This document shows, one piece after another, positions 15,255-23,152 of a DNA stretch of 47,952 nucleotides. A program made the position numbers and the translations under genes. How positions within the stretch are numbered: position 1 is the first letter of the stretch; each line of letters opens with the position of its first letter. Source of the DNA: T1Sed10-7 sp040904745 (GTDB taxonomy: Bacteria; Actinomycetota; Nitriliruptoria; Nitriliruptorales; Nitriliruptoraceae); the NCBI GenBank assembly GCA_040904745.1, contig JBBDSW010000059.1, forward strand, positions 1-47,952, given 5' to 3'. The notes beneath the pieces are model-generated. The model was not told where the DNA came from. It saw only the letters and a list, made by a program, of their open reading frames with translations, and ran no database searches.

Positions 15255-17846
15255 GTGAAGACGATGATCCGCGCGATGGCCGCCATCGTGTCCCGGTTCC
15301 CGTGGGTCGTGCTGGCCGTGACCGTTGCCCTGACGGTCGTGTTCGGTGGACTCGCGACGACCATCGAGAGCGCGTCCGGGCAGGAGGGTTTCTCGCCGGA
15401 GTCGGAGGAGATCGAAGCCTCGGAGGACATCACCGAGCTGTTCGGGGAGGCCTCGACGACCTCGGTGATGCAGGTCGTCATCCAGGACGATGGCGGTGAC
15501 GTCCTCACGGCCGAGGCGCTCGGAGTGGTCGAGGATCTCCGTGCGGCGATCGCGGCTTCCGACGGTGGCGAGTACGTGTCACAGGCTCCCGAGGACCCAG
15601 GGGTCGTCAGCTACCTCGCCCCGTTGGAACAGGCCCTCGCGCAGCAGCAGCTCGATCCGGAGGACCTCGACGACGCAGCGCTGAAGGAGCTCTACCGCCA
15701 AGCGCTGGCGGGCGCCGGGCCGGAGCTGGGCTTCACCGGCCAACTGGTGCCCGAGGAGGACGGTGACAGGCCGGACATCGGGATGGTGCTCGTGTTCGTG
15801 GAGACCACCACCGACGTCGACGAGCAGATCGAACGGGAGGTCGCCGTTGCCGACGCGGTGCGCGAGGTCGATGAAGCGACCGAGCTGACGGTGGAGCCGT
15901 TCAGCTTCTCCCTGCTCTTCGGCGATGCCGACGACTTCCTCGGCGAGGTTGCCGAGCTGTTCGCGCTGGCGTTCGCCATCATCGTGGGCGTGCTGCTGTT
16001 CGTCTACTGGGTGACGCCCCGCGGCCGCACGAGCCGGCTGGTCGCCGTCCGCCGGATGGTGGCCGACACCGCGATCACGATGGCGACGATCGTGCTCGTC
16101 GTCCTGTGGATGAACGGTATCGGTGCCCTACTGCAGCGGGTCGGGGCGCTCGGACCACTGACCGAGGTCGCCCAGATCGTGCCGATCCTCCTGGTCGGCC
16201 TCGGGGTGGACTACGGCATCCACCTCACCTCCCGCTACCGCGACGAGGTCGGTGCGGGCAGCACCGTCGATGGGGGGATGCGCCGGGCGATCGGCACGGT
16301 CGGGGTGGCGCTCGCCCTGGCGACGGTCACGACCGCGATCGGGTTCCTCACCAACGTCGTGAACCCGATCCCGGCGCTCAGGGACTTCGGCATCCTGGCG
16401 TCGCTCGGGATCCTGCTCTCGTTCGTGCTGATGCTGACCTTCGTCCCGGCGCTCCGCACGGTCATGGACCGGCGCGCGGAGTCCGCGGGTCGTCTCCCGG
16501 TCGAGGGACTCGGCGCCACGCGCGATCGGCTGCTCCCGTCGCTCGTCGGCCGCACCGCCGTGCTCGCCACGCGGCTGCCGATCCCGACCCTGGTGGTGAT
16601 GCTGATCCTCGGCGGCTTCGGCTACGTCGGCCTGTCCAACATCGAGACGGAGTTCTCCTTCACGGACTTCCTCCCCGAGGACTCACCGGTCGTCCAGACG
16701 CTGGACACGATCGAGGAGGAGTTCGGCGGTGGGTTCGGGGAGACCACCCAGATCCTGATCGAGGGTGAGGACCTCGCGACCCCGGAGCACTTCAACGCGG
16801 TGGCCGAGCTCCGGGAGAACCTCGGGGGAACCGAGGACGTGCTGACGGTCGAGACGCCGGGAGGAACGGTCGCATCGACCACCTCACCGGTGAGCGTGGT
16901 CCAGCAACTGCTGGCGCCGGGGCCGGACGGGCAGCCACAGGCTCCGGGTTTCGCCGAGGCGGCGGTCGCCGCCGGGTTCGACCCGGAGACCGGGCGTGTC
17001 GGTGAGGACGCGGACGTCGCGGCGCTCTACGACGCCGCCCGCCAGGCCGCGCCTGAGCAGATGGGCGCCGTGCTCGCCTGGGAGGGTCAGAGCCCGGTGG
17101 CCGCCCTGGTCGACGCCGACACCCAGGCCGGCGAGGACCGCGCCCTGGAACTGCGCGACTCGGTGGAGTCCGACGCCCAGCCGGTCGTCGATGCCGGTGC
17201 GTCGGTCCGGATCACCTCGCAGAACATCATCACCGGGACGATCGTCGAGTCGCTCTCCGACTCCCAGGTCACCTCGCTGGTGATCACCCTGATCGCCGCC
17301 ACGCTGGTGCTGATGCTGACCTTCTGGATCGAGAACCGACGTCCGTTCCTCGGGGTGCTGACGATGATCCCGGTGGCGTTGGTCGTGCTCTGGACCTTCG
17401 GCCTGATGTACGTCAGCGGGATCCCGTTCGGGCCGGTCACCGCGACGCTGACGGGCCTGGCGGTCGGGATCGGGGTCCCCTACACGATCCACATGGCCAG
17501 ACGGTTCGAGGAGGATCGGGCCCGCTACGAGACGATCGACGAGGCGATCCGCGAGACGACCCGCAACACCGGTGGGGCGCTCGCCGGCTCCGCCTTCACG
17601 ACCGCCGCCGGGTTCGGGATCCTGATCACCTCGACGTTGGTGCCGTTCCAGCAGATGGGGCAGGTCACCGCGTACGCGATCGTGCTCGCCCTGCTCGGCG
17701 CGATCCTGGTGCTGCCGTCCCTGCTGGTCCTGTGGGAGCGCTGGCACCGTCGACGTGGGGACCCGCTCGTGGATCACCCCACCGAACCCCTCGTGGGCGA
17801 GGCCGCTGCGGGGGCGACCGTCGGCCAGCCGTGGACGGCGAGGTAG
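15255..17846 (+). CDS. RND superfamily (MMPL) transporter
   Basis: An 863-residue exporter with internal duplication. TM1 is about residues 12-34, followed by a large acidic extracytoplasmic loop to about 230, TM2-6 (FALAFAIIVGVLLFVYWVTP through ILLSFVLMLTFVPAL), TM7 near 445, a second loop, and TM8-12 (SLVITLIAATLVLMLTFWIE to AILVLPSLLVLWERW). The GLGVDYGIHLTSRYRDE and GLAVGIGVPYTIHMARRFEE motifs are the matching sterol-sensing/MMPL signatures of each half. The GTG at 15255 has AGGGAG 6 bases upstream. Likely exports lipids or hydrophobic compounds; cargo unknown, and no partner gene is adjacent. Confidence 0.92.
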   Translation: MKTMIRAMAAIVSRFPWVVLAVTVALTVVFGGLATTIESASGQEGFSPESEEIEASEDITELFGEASTTSVMQVVIQDDGGDVLTAEALGVVEDLRAAIAASDGGEYVSQAPEDPGVVSYLAPLEQALAQQQLDPEDLDDAALKELYRQALAGAGPELGFTGQLVPEEDGDRPDIGMVLVFVETTTDVDEQIEREVAVADAVREVDEATELTVEPFSFSLLFGDADDFLGEVAELFALAFAIIVGVLLFVYWVTPRGRTSRLVAVRRMVADTAITMATIVLVVLWMNGIGALLQRVGALGPLTEVAQIVPILLVGLGVDYGIHLTSRYRDEVGAGSTVDGGMRRAIGTVGVALALATVTTAIGFLTNVVNPIPALRDFGILASLGILLSFVLMLTFVPALRTVMDRRAESAGRLPVEGLGATRDRLLPSLVGRTAVLATRLPIPTLVVMLILGGFGYVGLSNIETEFSFTDFLPEDSPVVQTLDTIEEEFGGGFGETTQILIEGEDLATPEHFNAVAELRENLGGTEDVLTVETPGGTVASTTSPVSVVQQLLAPGPDGQPQAPGFAEAAVAAGFDPETGRVGEDADVAALYDAARQAAPEQMGAVLAWEGQSPVAALVDADTQAGEDRALELRDSVESDAQPVVDAGASVRITSQNIITGTIVESLSDSQVTSLVITLIAATLVLMLTFWIENRRPFLGVLTMIPVALVVLWTFGLMYVSGIPFGPVTATLTGLAVGIGVPYTIHMARRFEEDRARYETIDEAIRETTRNTGGALAGSAFTTAAGFGILITSTLVPFQQMGQVTAYAIVLALLGAILVLPSLLVLWERWHRRRGDPLVDHPTEPLVGEAAAGATVGQPWTAR

Positions 17847-17919
17847 CAGCGGTCACCGGAACGCGATCGGCGACGACGCGCCGTGAGGTTCCCGTCTTCC
17901 CGGCCGTTCGGGCCCCTCT

Positions 17920-17942
17920 ACCCTAAGCGTGCCACTAAGGGT
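17920..17942. promoter_or_regulatory. Candidate operator ACCCT-N13-AGGGT upstream of the hemerythrin operon
   Basis: ACCCT and AGGGT arms, and an overlapping direct repeat of CTAAG, lie about 55-75 bases before the hemerythrin ATG in an otherwise featureless gap. It may be a regulator site; the match is short. Confidence 0.3.
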
Positions 17943-17996
17943 TTCGGTACCGTGCCGGCGACCGATCACGGAACCTCCCGACCCCGGGGATCCCCG

Positions 17997-18476
17997 ATGT
18001 GTGACTACTGCGGATGTCGGCGACAGCCCGCCATCGACGAGCTCGCCGAGGAGCACGAGCGCCTGCTCGAGCAGGTCTCGCAGCTGCGCCGCCTGGCCCG
18101 GTCGGGCGCCCTCGACGACGTCGCCGGCATCCTGCGATCCGATGTCGTCCCGGCGCTGGCCGTCCACACCGCGAAGGAGGAACGGGGCATCTTCGCCGAG
18201 CTGAGACGCTCCTGGGTGGCCGACGACCGGCTCGATGCGCTGGTCGGCGAGCACCGGGAGATCGAAGCGTTGATCGGGCGCATCCTCGCAGCCGAGGACG
18301 GATGGCGACAGCTGGTGGCCGAGCTGGCAGACGAGCTGGCCGGGCACATCGTGGACGAGGAGACGGATCTGTTCCCCTACGCCCTCTACGAGCTCACGCC
18401 GACGCAGTGGGAGGTCGTCGAGGACCTGCACCGGGGCCTTCGCGCGCGTGAGACGCCGCAGACGGTGTCCTCGTGA
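17997..18476 (+). CDS. Hemerythrin (HHE) domain protein with N-terminal CxxCxC motif
   Basis: A 159-residue four-helix bundle. Di-iron ligands are recognisable: H20, H57 with E61, H86 with E90, and H116 with E120/E121. The N-terminus MCDYCGCRR carries three Cys residues, a feature of a bacterial hemerythrin subgroup and a possible redox or metal site. The ATG at 17997 is chosen because it gives this conserved N-terminus; upstream codons look non-coding. Its stop overlaps the next gene's GTG by four bases (GTGA), so the three genes form a tightly coupled unit. Likely senses or binds O2 or NO (family knowledge). Confidence 0.9.
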   Translation: MCDYCGCRRQPAIDELAEEHERLLEQVSQLRRLARSGALDDVAGILRSDVVPALAVHTAKEERGIFAELRRSWVADDRLDALVGEHREIEALIGRILAAEDGWRQLVAELADELAGHIVDEETDLFPYALYELTPTQWEVVEDLHRGLRARETPQTVSS

Positions 18477-19648
18477 CCACGGCCCCGCGTCCGGCGCCCT
18501 GGGGTCGCATCCCTGGTGGACGCCTGGCACTGTTGCTCCTCGCCGGCACCGGTCTGGTGCTCGGCACGGTCACCGGGCTCGCGCGGGCCGGGATCGGCGA
18601 TGGCCTGGGAACGGCCGGGGTGCACGGCGTCGTCATGACGCTCGGCTTCCTCGGGACGGTGATCGCACTCGAGCGGGCGATCGCCCTCGGCACACGGTGG
18701 GGGTATCTCGGACCGCTGCTGAGCGGGCTGGCCGTGCTGCTGCTCCCGGTCGCGCCGGTCGTCGGCGGTGTCTCGCTCGTGCTGGCCGGTGTGGTGGTCG
18801 TGGCGACCTACGCGGCGCTGCTCCATCGCGGGCACCTCGACATCCACCTCGTCGTGATGGGTGTCGGCGGTCTCGCCTGGGTGGCGGCCGCCGTGGCGTG
18901 GCTGGGTGGGATCGGTCCGATCCGCATCACCCCGTTGCTGGCTGCCTACCTGGTGCTGACGATCGTCGGGGAGCGTCTGGAGCTCAGTCGACTCACGCTG
19001 CCATCGGCGGCCAGCCGCCGCCGCTTCCTGGCCATGGTGGCCGTCTTCGTCCTCGGGGCGGCCGTCGCGCCGTGGTGGCGGTCCGGCGGACTGATCCTGG
19101 GCGGGATCGGCCTCGTGGCCCAGGTCGGCTGGCTGGCACGCCACGATCTCGCGCGGCGGACGATCCACCGGCCCGGCATCCCACGGTTCGCCGCGATCTG
19201 CCTGCTGAGCGCCTACGCCTGGATGGCGGTCAGCGGGGCGCTGTGGGTGGCCATCGGGCTCGGTGCCACCGGGGCGCTGCTGCACGACGCGATGGTCCAC
19301 GCCCTGTTCCTCGGGTTCGTCCTGTCCATGGTGATGGGGCACGCCCCGATCATCGTCCCGGCCATACTCCGGACCTCGCTGCGGTTCAGCCGGCTCGCCT
19401 ACGCTCCGCTCGTGCTGTTGCACGGCTCCGTCGTGGTGCGCATCGCCGCTGACCTCGCGGGATCGTTGCCTTGGCGTGAGGTCGCCCTGTACGGCAACAT
19501 CACCGCGCTGGTGCTGTTCCTGGTCGTCACCGTGCGGGCGGTCCGTCGTGGTCGCGGCGACCTCACCGCTGGGCACCTCCCACCCGAACCCCACGCGACG
19601 GCCAGCCCACCCGGAAGCCACACGACCGCCACCGGAGTCCCGGCGTGA
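18473..19648 (+). CDS. Polytopic membrane protein, NnrS/heme-copper-like, function unknown
   Basis: A 391-residue protein with about 11-12 hydrophobic segments. Histidines fall in membrane-embedded motifs: GVHGVVMTLGFLGTVIALER (near residue 45), LHRGHLDIHLVVMGVG and, near residue 275, HDAMVHALFLGFVLSMVMGH then APIIVPAILR. This layout recalls NnrS-type heme/copper membrane proteins linked to nitric oxide metabolism, but similarity is weak. Start GTG overlaps the hemerythrin stop, and its own stop overlaps the next start (GTGA). Co-translation with hemerythrin suggests a shared task in NO, O2 or copper handling (inference). Confidence 0.6.
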   Translation: MTTAPRPAPWGRIPGGRLALLLLAGTGLVLGTVTGLARAGIGDGLGTAGVHGVVMTLGFLGTVIALERAIALGTRWGYLGPLLSGLAVLLLPVAPVVGGVSLVLAGVVVVATYAALLHRGHLDIHLVVMGVGGLAWVAAAVAWLGGIGPIRITPLLAAYLVLTIVGERLELSRLTLPSAASRRRFLAMVAVFVLGAAVAPWWRSGGLILGGIGLVAQVGWLARHDLARRTIHRPGIPRFAAICLLSAYAWMAVSGALWVAIGLGATGALLHDAMVHALFLGFVLSMVMGHAPIIVPAILRTSLRFSRLAYAPLVLLHGSVVVRIAADLAGSLPWREVALYGNITALVLFLVVTVRAVRRGRGDLTAGHLPPEPHATASPPGSHTTATGVPA

Positions 19649-20925
19649 CAGGTACCTCCTCGCTGCCCCTCCTCGGTCCAGGGCAGGGCCGGTCACGTGG
19701 ACGTTCGCCGTTCGCCGATGTCGTACCCACGCTGTGGTTCGTCGCCGGCTACGCCGTCCTCGTGGCGGCCTGGGTCGTCGCAGGCCCGGTGCTGCCCGGT
19801 GACCGGTGGCTGGCGGTCCACCTGTTCACGCTCGGGGTGTTGACCAACGCGATCCTCGCGTTCAGCGAGCACTTCTCCCGCGCGGTCACCCGGACACCGG
19901 GGGAGCGAGCGTGGTGGTGGACCTGGATCGCCAACCTCGGCATCGCCCTCCTGCTCCTCGGACTGCCCACCGGATGGCTGCCGCTGCTGGGGGGTGGCGC
20001 CACGATCATCGCGACCGTGGTCTTCCTCGCCTGGTTCCGCTTGCGCCGGATGCGGCGCCAGGCCATCGGGGCCCGCTTCGCCTGGATCGTGCGGGTCTAC
20101 GAGCGGGCACACGGACAGTTCGTGCACGCCGCCGTGCTCGGTGCGCTGCTCGGGTTCGGGCTGATCCCCGGCGCGTGGTACACCGGGGTCCGCCTCGCCC
20201 ACCTGCACGCCAACGTCCTCGGGTGGGGTGGGCTGACCCTCATGGCCACCCTGGTCTTCTTCGGCCCGACGATGGCGCGTGTCCAGATCGAGCCGGGTGC
20301 CGACGACCGGGCGGCCCGGGCGCTGCGGTGGGGAGCCACCGGGCTCACCGCAGCCGTCCTCCTCCTGCTGCTACTGGGGCTGCCCGGCACCGGTGGGACC
20401 GTGGCCAGGCTCACGGCCGCCACCGGGCTCGCCGTGTACGCGGCTGCGGCCACCCGCGTCTGCCTGCCGGTGTGGCGAGCCGTCTACCGGGCCCGGGTGA
20501 CCGGACCACGTCCGCTGGTGCTCGGCGCGGCCACCTGGCTGCCGATCGTCGCCTGGAGCGACGTGGTCGTGGTCGCGACCGCGGGGTGGCGGTGGCTGGA
20601 CGGGCTCGGCCTGGTGGCGCTGGCAGGCGTCCTCGCCCAGGCGATCACGGCGACGCTCGTCTACCTCGCGCCCATGTTGCGCGGCCGGACCACCGGCGAC
20701 CGGGAGACGGTCCGCTACCGGCTGGAGGTCGGGGCGCGGACCCGTGCGATCGCGTTCAACCTCGGCGTCCTACTGGTCGTGCTCGGGGCGGCCCGCGTCC
20801 TGGGCCCACTGCCCGCGGCGGCGCTCGGCTGGGGGCTGATCGTCGTCGTGCTCGCCGTCACCGGTATCACGGGTGCCTGGCCACTGCATCGCTCCGCTGC
20901 GTCCGGGGATGCTGGCCCGGGCTGA
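19645..20925 (+). CDS. Polytopic membrane protein with conserved His pairs, companion of the upstream protein
   Basis: A 426-residue protein with about 12 hydrophobic helices. Notable motifs: HLFTLGVLTNAILAFSEHFS (near residue 60), a central ERAHGQFVHAAVLGALLGFG, and VRLAHLHANVLGWGGLTLMA. The last resembles the membrane part found fused to actinobacterial copper nitrite reductases and in heme-copper-type proteins. Start overlaps the preceding stop by four bases. Together with the preceding protein it may form a heme- or copper-binding membrane complex; no enzymatic domain is present. Confidence 0.6.
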   Translation: MTGTSSLPLLGPGQGRSRGRSPFADVVPTLWFVAGYAVLVAAWVVAGPVLPGDRWLAVHLFTLGVLTNAILAFSEHFSRAVTRTPGERAWWWTWIANLGIALLLLGLPTGWLPLLGGGATIIATVVFLAWFRLRRMRRQAIGARFAWIVRVYERAHGQFVHAAVLGALLGFGLIPGAWYTGVRLAHLHANVLGWGGLTLMATLVFFGPTMARVQIEPGADDRAARALRWGATGLTAAVLLLLLLGLPGTGGTVARLTAATGLAVYAAAATRVCLPVWRAVYRARVTGPRPLVLGAATWLPIVAWSDVVVVATAGWRWLDGLGLVALAGVLAQAITATLVYLAPMLRGRTTGDRETVRYRLEVGARTRAIAFNLGVLLVVLGAARVLGPLPAAALGWGLIVVVLAVTGITGAWPLHRSAASGDAGPG

Positions 20926-22024
20926 TCACTGCCGGATATGGTGCACCCCGACGCACAAGGGGCGTGGGACGGAGCACAGCCACCGAAGCGATGAGCCGGC
21001 GCTGCCGGCGGCATCCACCGCAGCGGGTGATCCCCGCGAGAACGCCCGGGATCTCGACCCGCGCCGGGTGGACCGGATCGTGGGGCTGTACACCGGTTTC
21101 GCGCTCATCTGGATCCTGGCCAGCGCGCCGCTCGGGGACCTGGGCGCCGAGCTCACGGGGTGGTCGCGCTCGGGGATCGAGGTGGGCAAGGGGGTCCTGT
21201 TCGTCCTGGCGACCGCGGCCCTGCTCGCGGTGCTGCTGCGCCGCTGGGCCCGACGGCTCCAGGCGGCAGCCGCCCGTGAGCGCGAGGCCGCCGCGGAGAT
21301 CCGCCGTGCGGAAGCGATCCGCACCACCTTCCTGTCGGGCGTGTCGCACGAGATCCGGACCCCGCTGACCTCGATCCTCGGCTTCGCCCGGACGATCGGT
21401 GAACGTGGTGATTCCCTGCCGGCGCACCAGTTGCGCGATGTGGGGAACCGACTCGAGCGGAGCTCCGCGCGTCTGGAGCACCTGATGCTCGACCTGCTGG
21501 ACGTCGACCCGCTGTTGGCGGGTATGAGCGCGATCCACCGGCAGTCCACCGATCTCGCGTTGCTCGCCCGGCGGACGGTCTCCGCCATGGAGCTCGGCGG
21601 GCGTCAGGTCGAGGTGCGGGGGGAGGCCGTGACCGTGGCGGTCGATGTCGCGAAGATCGAACGCGTCCTCCAACACCTCGTCGGCAACGCGGTCCGCCAC
21701 ACCGACGATGGGGCACCGATCGTCGTGACGGTCGCGGACGGTGATCGCGAGGCGACGATCATGGTCGAGGACGGGGGGCCGGGGCTCCCACCCGAGCTGT
21801 CCCGGGAGCGGTTCACACCGTTCAACCAGGGTGCTGGCGTGGACACGCAGGCCTCGCCCGGGGTCGGGATCGGCCTCGCGGTCGTCGCTCGCTACGTCGA
21901 ACTCCACGACGGCACGGTCATGGCCGAGGACGTCGCGACCGGCGGCACGCGCTTCGTCGTACTCCTGCCACGGGAGGCCAAGCCGACCGCGAGCGGGCGG
22001 GAACAGCCGCCTATCGCGAACTGA
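20909..22024 (+). CDS. Membrane-anchored sensor histidine kinase
   Basis: A 371-residue kinase if the ATG at 20909 is used; a GTG at 21068 (residue 54), closer to the first membrane helix, is the main alternative, and neither has a good ribosome binding site. Two membrane helices (about 55-75 and 93-111) with almost no periplasmic loop, then a HisKA domain with H-box SGVSHEIRTPLTSILGFART (H147), and HATPase_c with N-box HLVGNAVRHT, G1 VEDGGPGLP and G2 GVGIGLAVVARYVELH. No response regulator is adjacent, so it is an orphan kinase. The lack of a sensor loop suggests it senses within the membrane or through the neighbouring membrane proteins (inference). Confidence 0.85.
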   Translation: MLARADHCRIWCTPTHKGRGTEHSHRSDEPALPAASTAAGDPRENARDLDPRRVDRIVGLYTGFALIWILASAPLGDLGAELTGWSRSGIEVGKGVLFVLATAALLAVLLRRWARRLQAAAAREREAAAEIRRAEAIRTTFLSGVSHEIRTPLTSILGFARTIGERGDSLPAHQLRDVGNRLERSSARLEHLMLDLLDVDPLLAGMSAIHRQSTDLALLARRTVSAMELGGRQVEVRGEAVTVAVDVAKIERVLQHLVGNAVRHTDDGAPIVVTVADGDREATIMVEDGGPGLPPELSRERFTPFNQGAGVDTQASPGVGIGLAVVARYVELHDGTVMAEDVATGGTRFVVLLPREAKPTASGREQPPIAN

Positions 22025-22027
22025 TCC

Positions 22028-22429
22028 TCACCCGGTGGCGCTCGCCGGGCGTGCGGCGATCTCCACCACGCTCCCGTCGGCGCGGAGATGCACGGCCACG
22101 AGCGGTCGGTCCGCCGACAGGCGTTCACCGAGGACCGCCAGCGCATCGTGGAGCCCGGCCTCCTGGGTGGCGACATCGGAGGGATCGGCGGCACAGCCCT
22201 CGTGGGCGGCGATGACCACGCCGGCCGCGTCATGGGCCGTGAGCGAGGGGCCGAGCTCGCGGACCACTTCGTCGACGATCACCGCGTCGCCGGCCGCGAG
22301 CGCCGCGGCGACACCGGGAGAGGTCACGAGGTCCACGTAGGCCACCGAGAACCGGTCCCGGACCCAGCGCGTGAGCTGCTCCTGGAAGCGGCCGTCGATG
22401 CAGGTGACGCCGGCGGCGAAGTCAGGCAT
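22028..22429 (-). CDS. Small beta-carbonic-anhydrase-like protein
   Basis: A 133-residue protein with the beta-carbonic anhydrase metal pattern in miniature: C10-x-D12-x-R14 (CIDGRFQ) and H76-x2-C79 (AAHEGCAADP). Canonical beta enzymes are about 200 residues and have CxDSR...HxxC, so this belongs to a short CA-like family whose activity is not established. The ATG (22429-22427) is preceded by GGAGG. It is convergent with the histidine kinase (3-base gap) and divergent from the sulfur locus starting at 22610, so its promoter may overlap that of the YgaP-like gene. Confidence 0.75.
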   Translation of the reverse strand: MPDFAAGVTCIDGRFQEQLTRWVRDRFSVAYVDLVTSPGVAAALAAGDAVIVDEVVRELGPSLTAHDAAGVVIAAHEGCAADPSDVATQEAGLHDALAVLGERLSADRPLVAVHLRADGSVVEIAARPASATG

Positions 22430-22541
22430 GGGTCCTCCACGTCGGTGCAGTGTCGATGCGGTCGGGGAGGTGGAGCCTGTCGTGTGTCGCCGTGCGAGGG
22501 CATCCGTCGTGCGGGATGCGCGCACCCTCAGCCGTGGGGAA

Positions 22542-22557
22542 ATATGTCCGTACATTA
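22542..22557. promoter_or_regulatory. Sulfur-locus operator copy A
   Basis: ATATGTCCGTACATTA, an imperfect palindrome (ATA-N-GT-N-CG-N-AC core), 52 bases before the GTG of the YgaP-like gene. It matches copy C (read on the minus strand) at 13 of 16 positions. The GT-M-NN-K-AC core fits the HutC/GntR operator pattern. Confidence 0.6.
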
Positions 22558-22609
22558 GGCGTTCCCGGAAGGACGACCGCACCGACGCATACGTTCTCGG
22601 AGGAGATCC

Positions 22610-23152
22610 GTGCCCGATCACACCACGACCACCGTCTGTGTCGACCCGCAGACGCTGTCCGACCGCCTCGACGAGGTCGAGGTGATCGACGTCCGCACGC
22701 CCGGAGAGTTCGAGTCCGTCCACCTGCCGGAGGCCCGGAACCGGCCCCTGGACGACCTGGAAGGCCATGTCGACGAGGTCAGGAGCCTCGTCGGGGAGGG
22801 CCGCGAGGTGGTCCTGATCCGTCGTTCCGGGGCCCGCGCTCACCAGGCCCAGGAATCCCTGGCGACCGCCGGCCTGCCGGCCATCCCCATCCTGGAGGGC
22901 GAGATGCTCGCATGGGAGGCCGGTGACGGGCCGGTCGTCCAGGACGTCGTGCGCTGGGACCTCGAGCGGCAGGTCCGCTTCACGGCGGGCGGACTCGTCC
23001 TGCTGTCGATGCTCGTCAGCGTGGTGTTCCCGCCGGCGCGCTTCATCGCCGGCGCCATCGGCGCCGGTCTGGTGGTCGCGGCCGTCACGAACACCTGTGC
23101 CATGGGGATGCTGCTGTCGCGGCTGCCGTACAACCAGCCGCGGTCGACATGA
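22610..23152 (+). CDS. YgaP-like membrane rhodanese lacking the catalytic cysteine
   Basis: A 180-residue protein: rhodanese domain (about 8-112, VIDVRTPGEFESVHLPEARN) and a C-terminal two-helix DUF2892-type membrane hairpin (about 122-162). The active-site loop, normally CRxGxR, reads LIRRSGARA here, so Arg71 replaces the persulfide-forming Cys. A Cys remains at the membrane hairpin end (C163 in NTCAMG), a position also conserved in many DUF2892 proteins. The GTG start has CGGAGGAG 3-10 bases upstream. Its stop overlaps the SulP start (ATGA). It may be a pseudo-rhodanese scaffold or sensor for the transporter rather than a sulfurtransferase (inference). Confidence 0.88.
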   Translation: MPDHTTTTVCVDPQTLSDRLDEVEVIDVRTPGEFESVHLPEARNRPLDDLEGHVDEVRSLVGEGREVVLIRRSGARAHQAQESLATAGLPAIPILEGEMLAWEAGDGPVVQDVVRWDLERQVRFTAGGLVLLSMLVSVVFPPARFIAGAIGAGLVVAAVTNTCAMGMLLSRLPYNQPRST

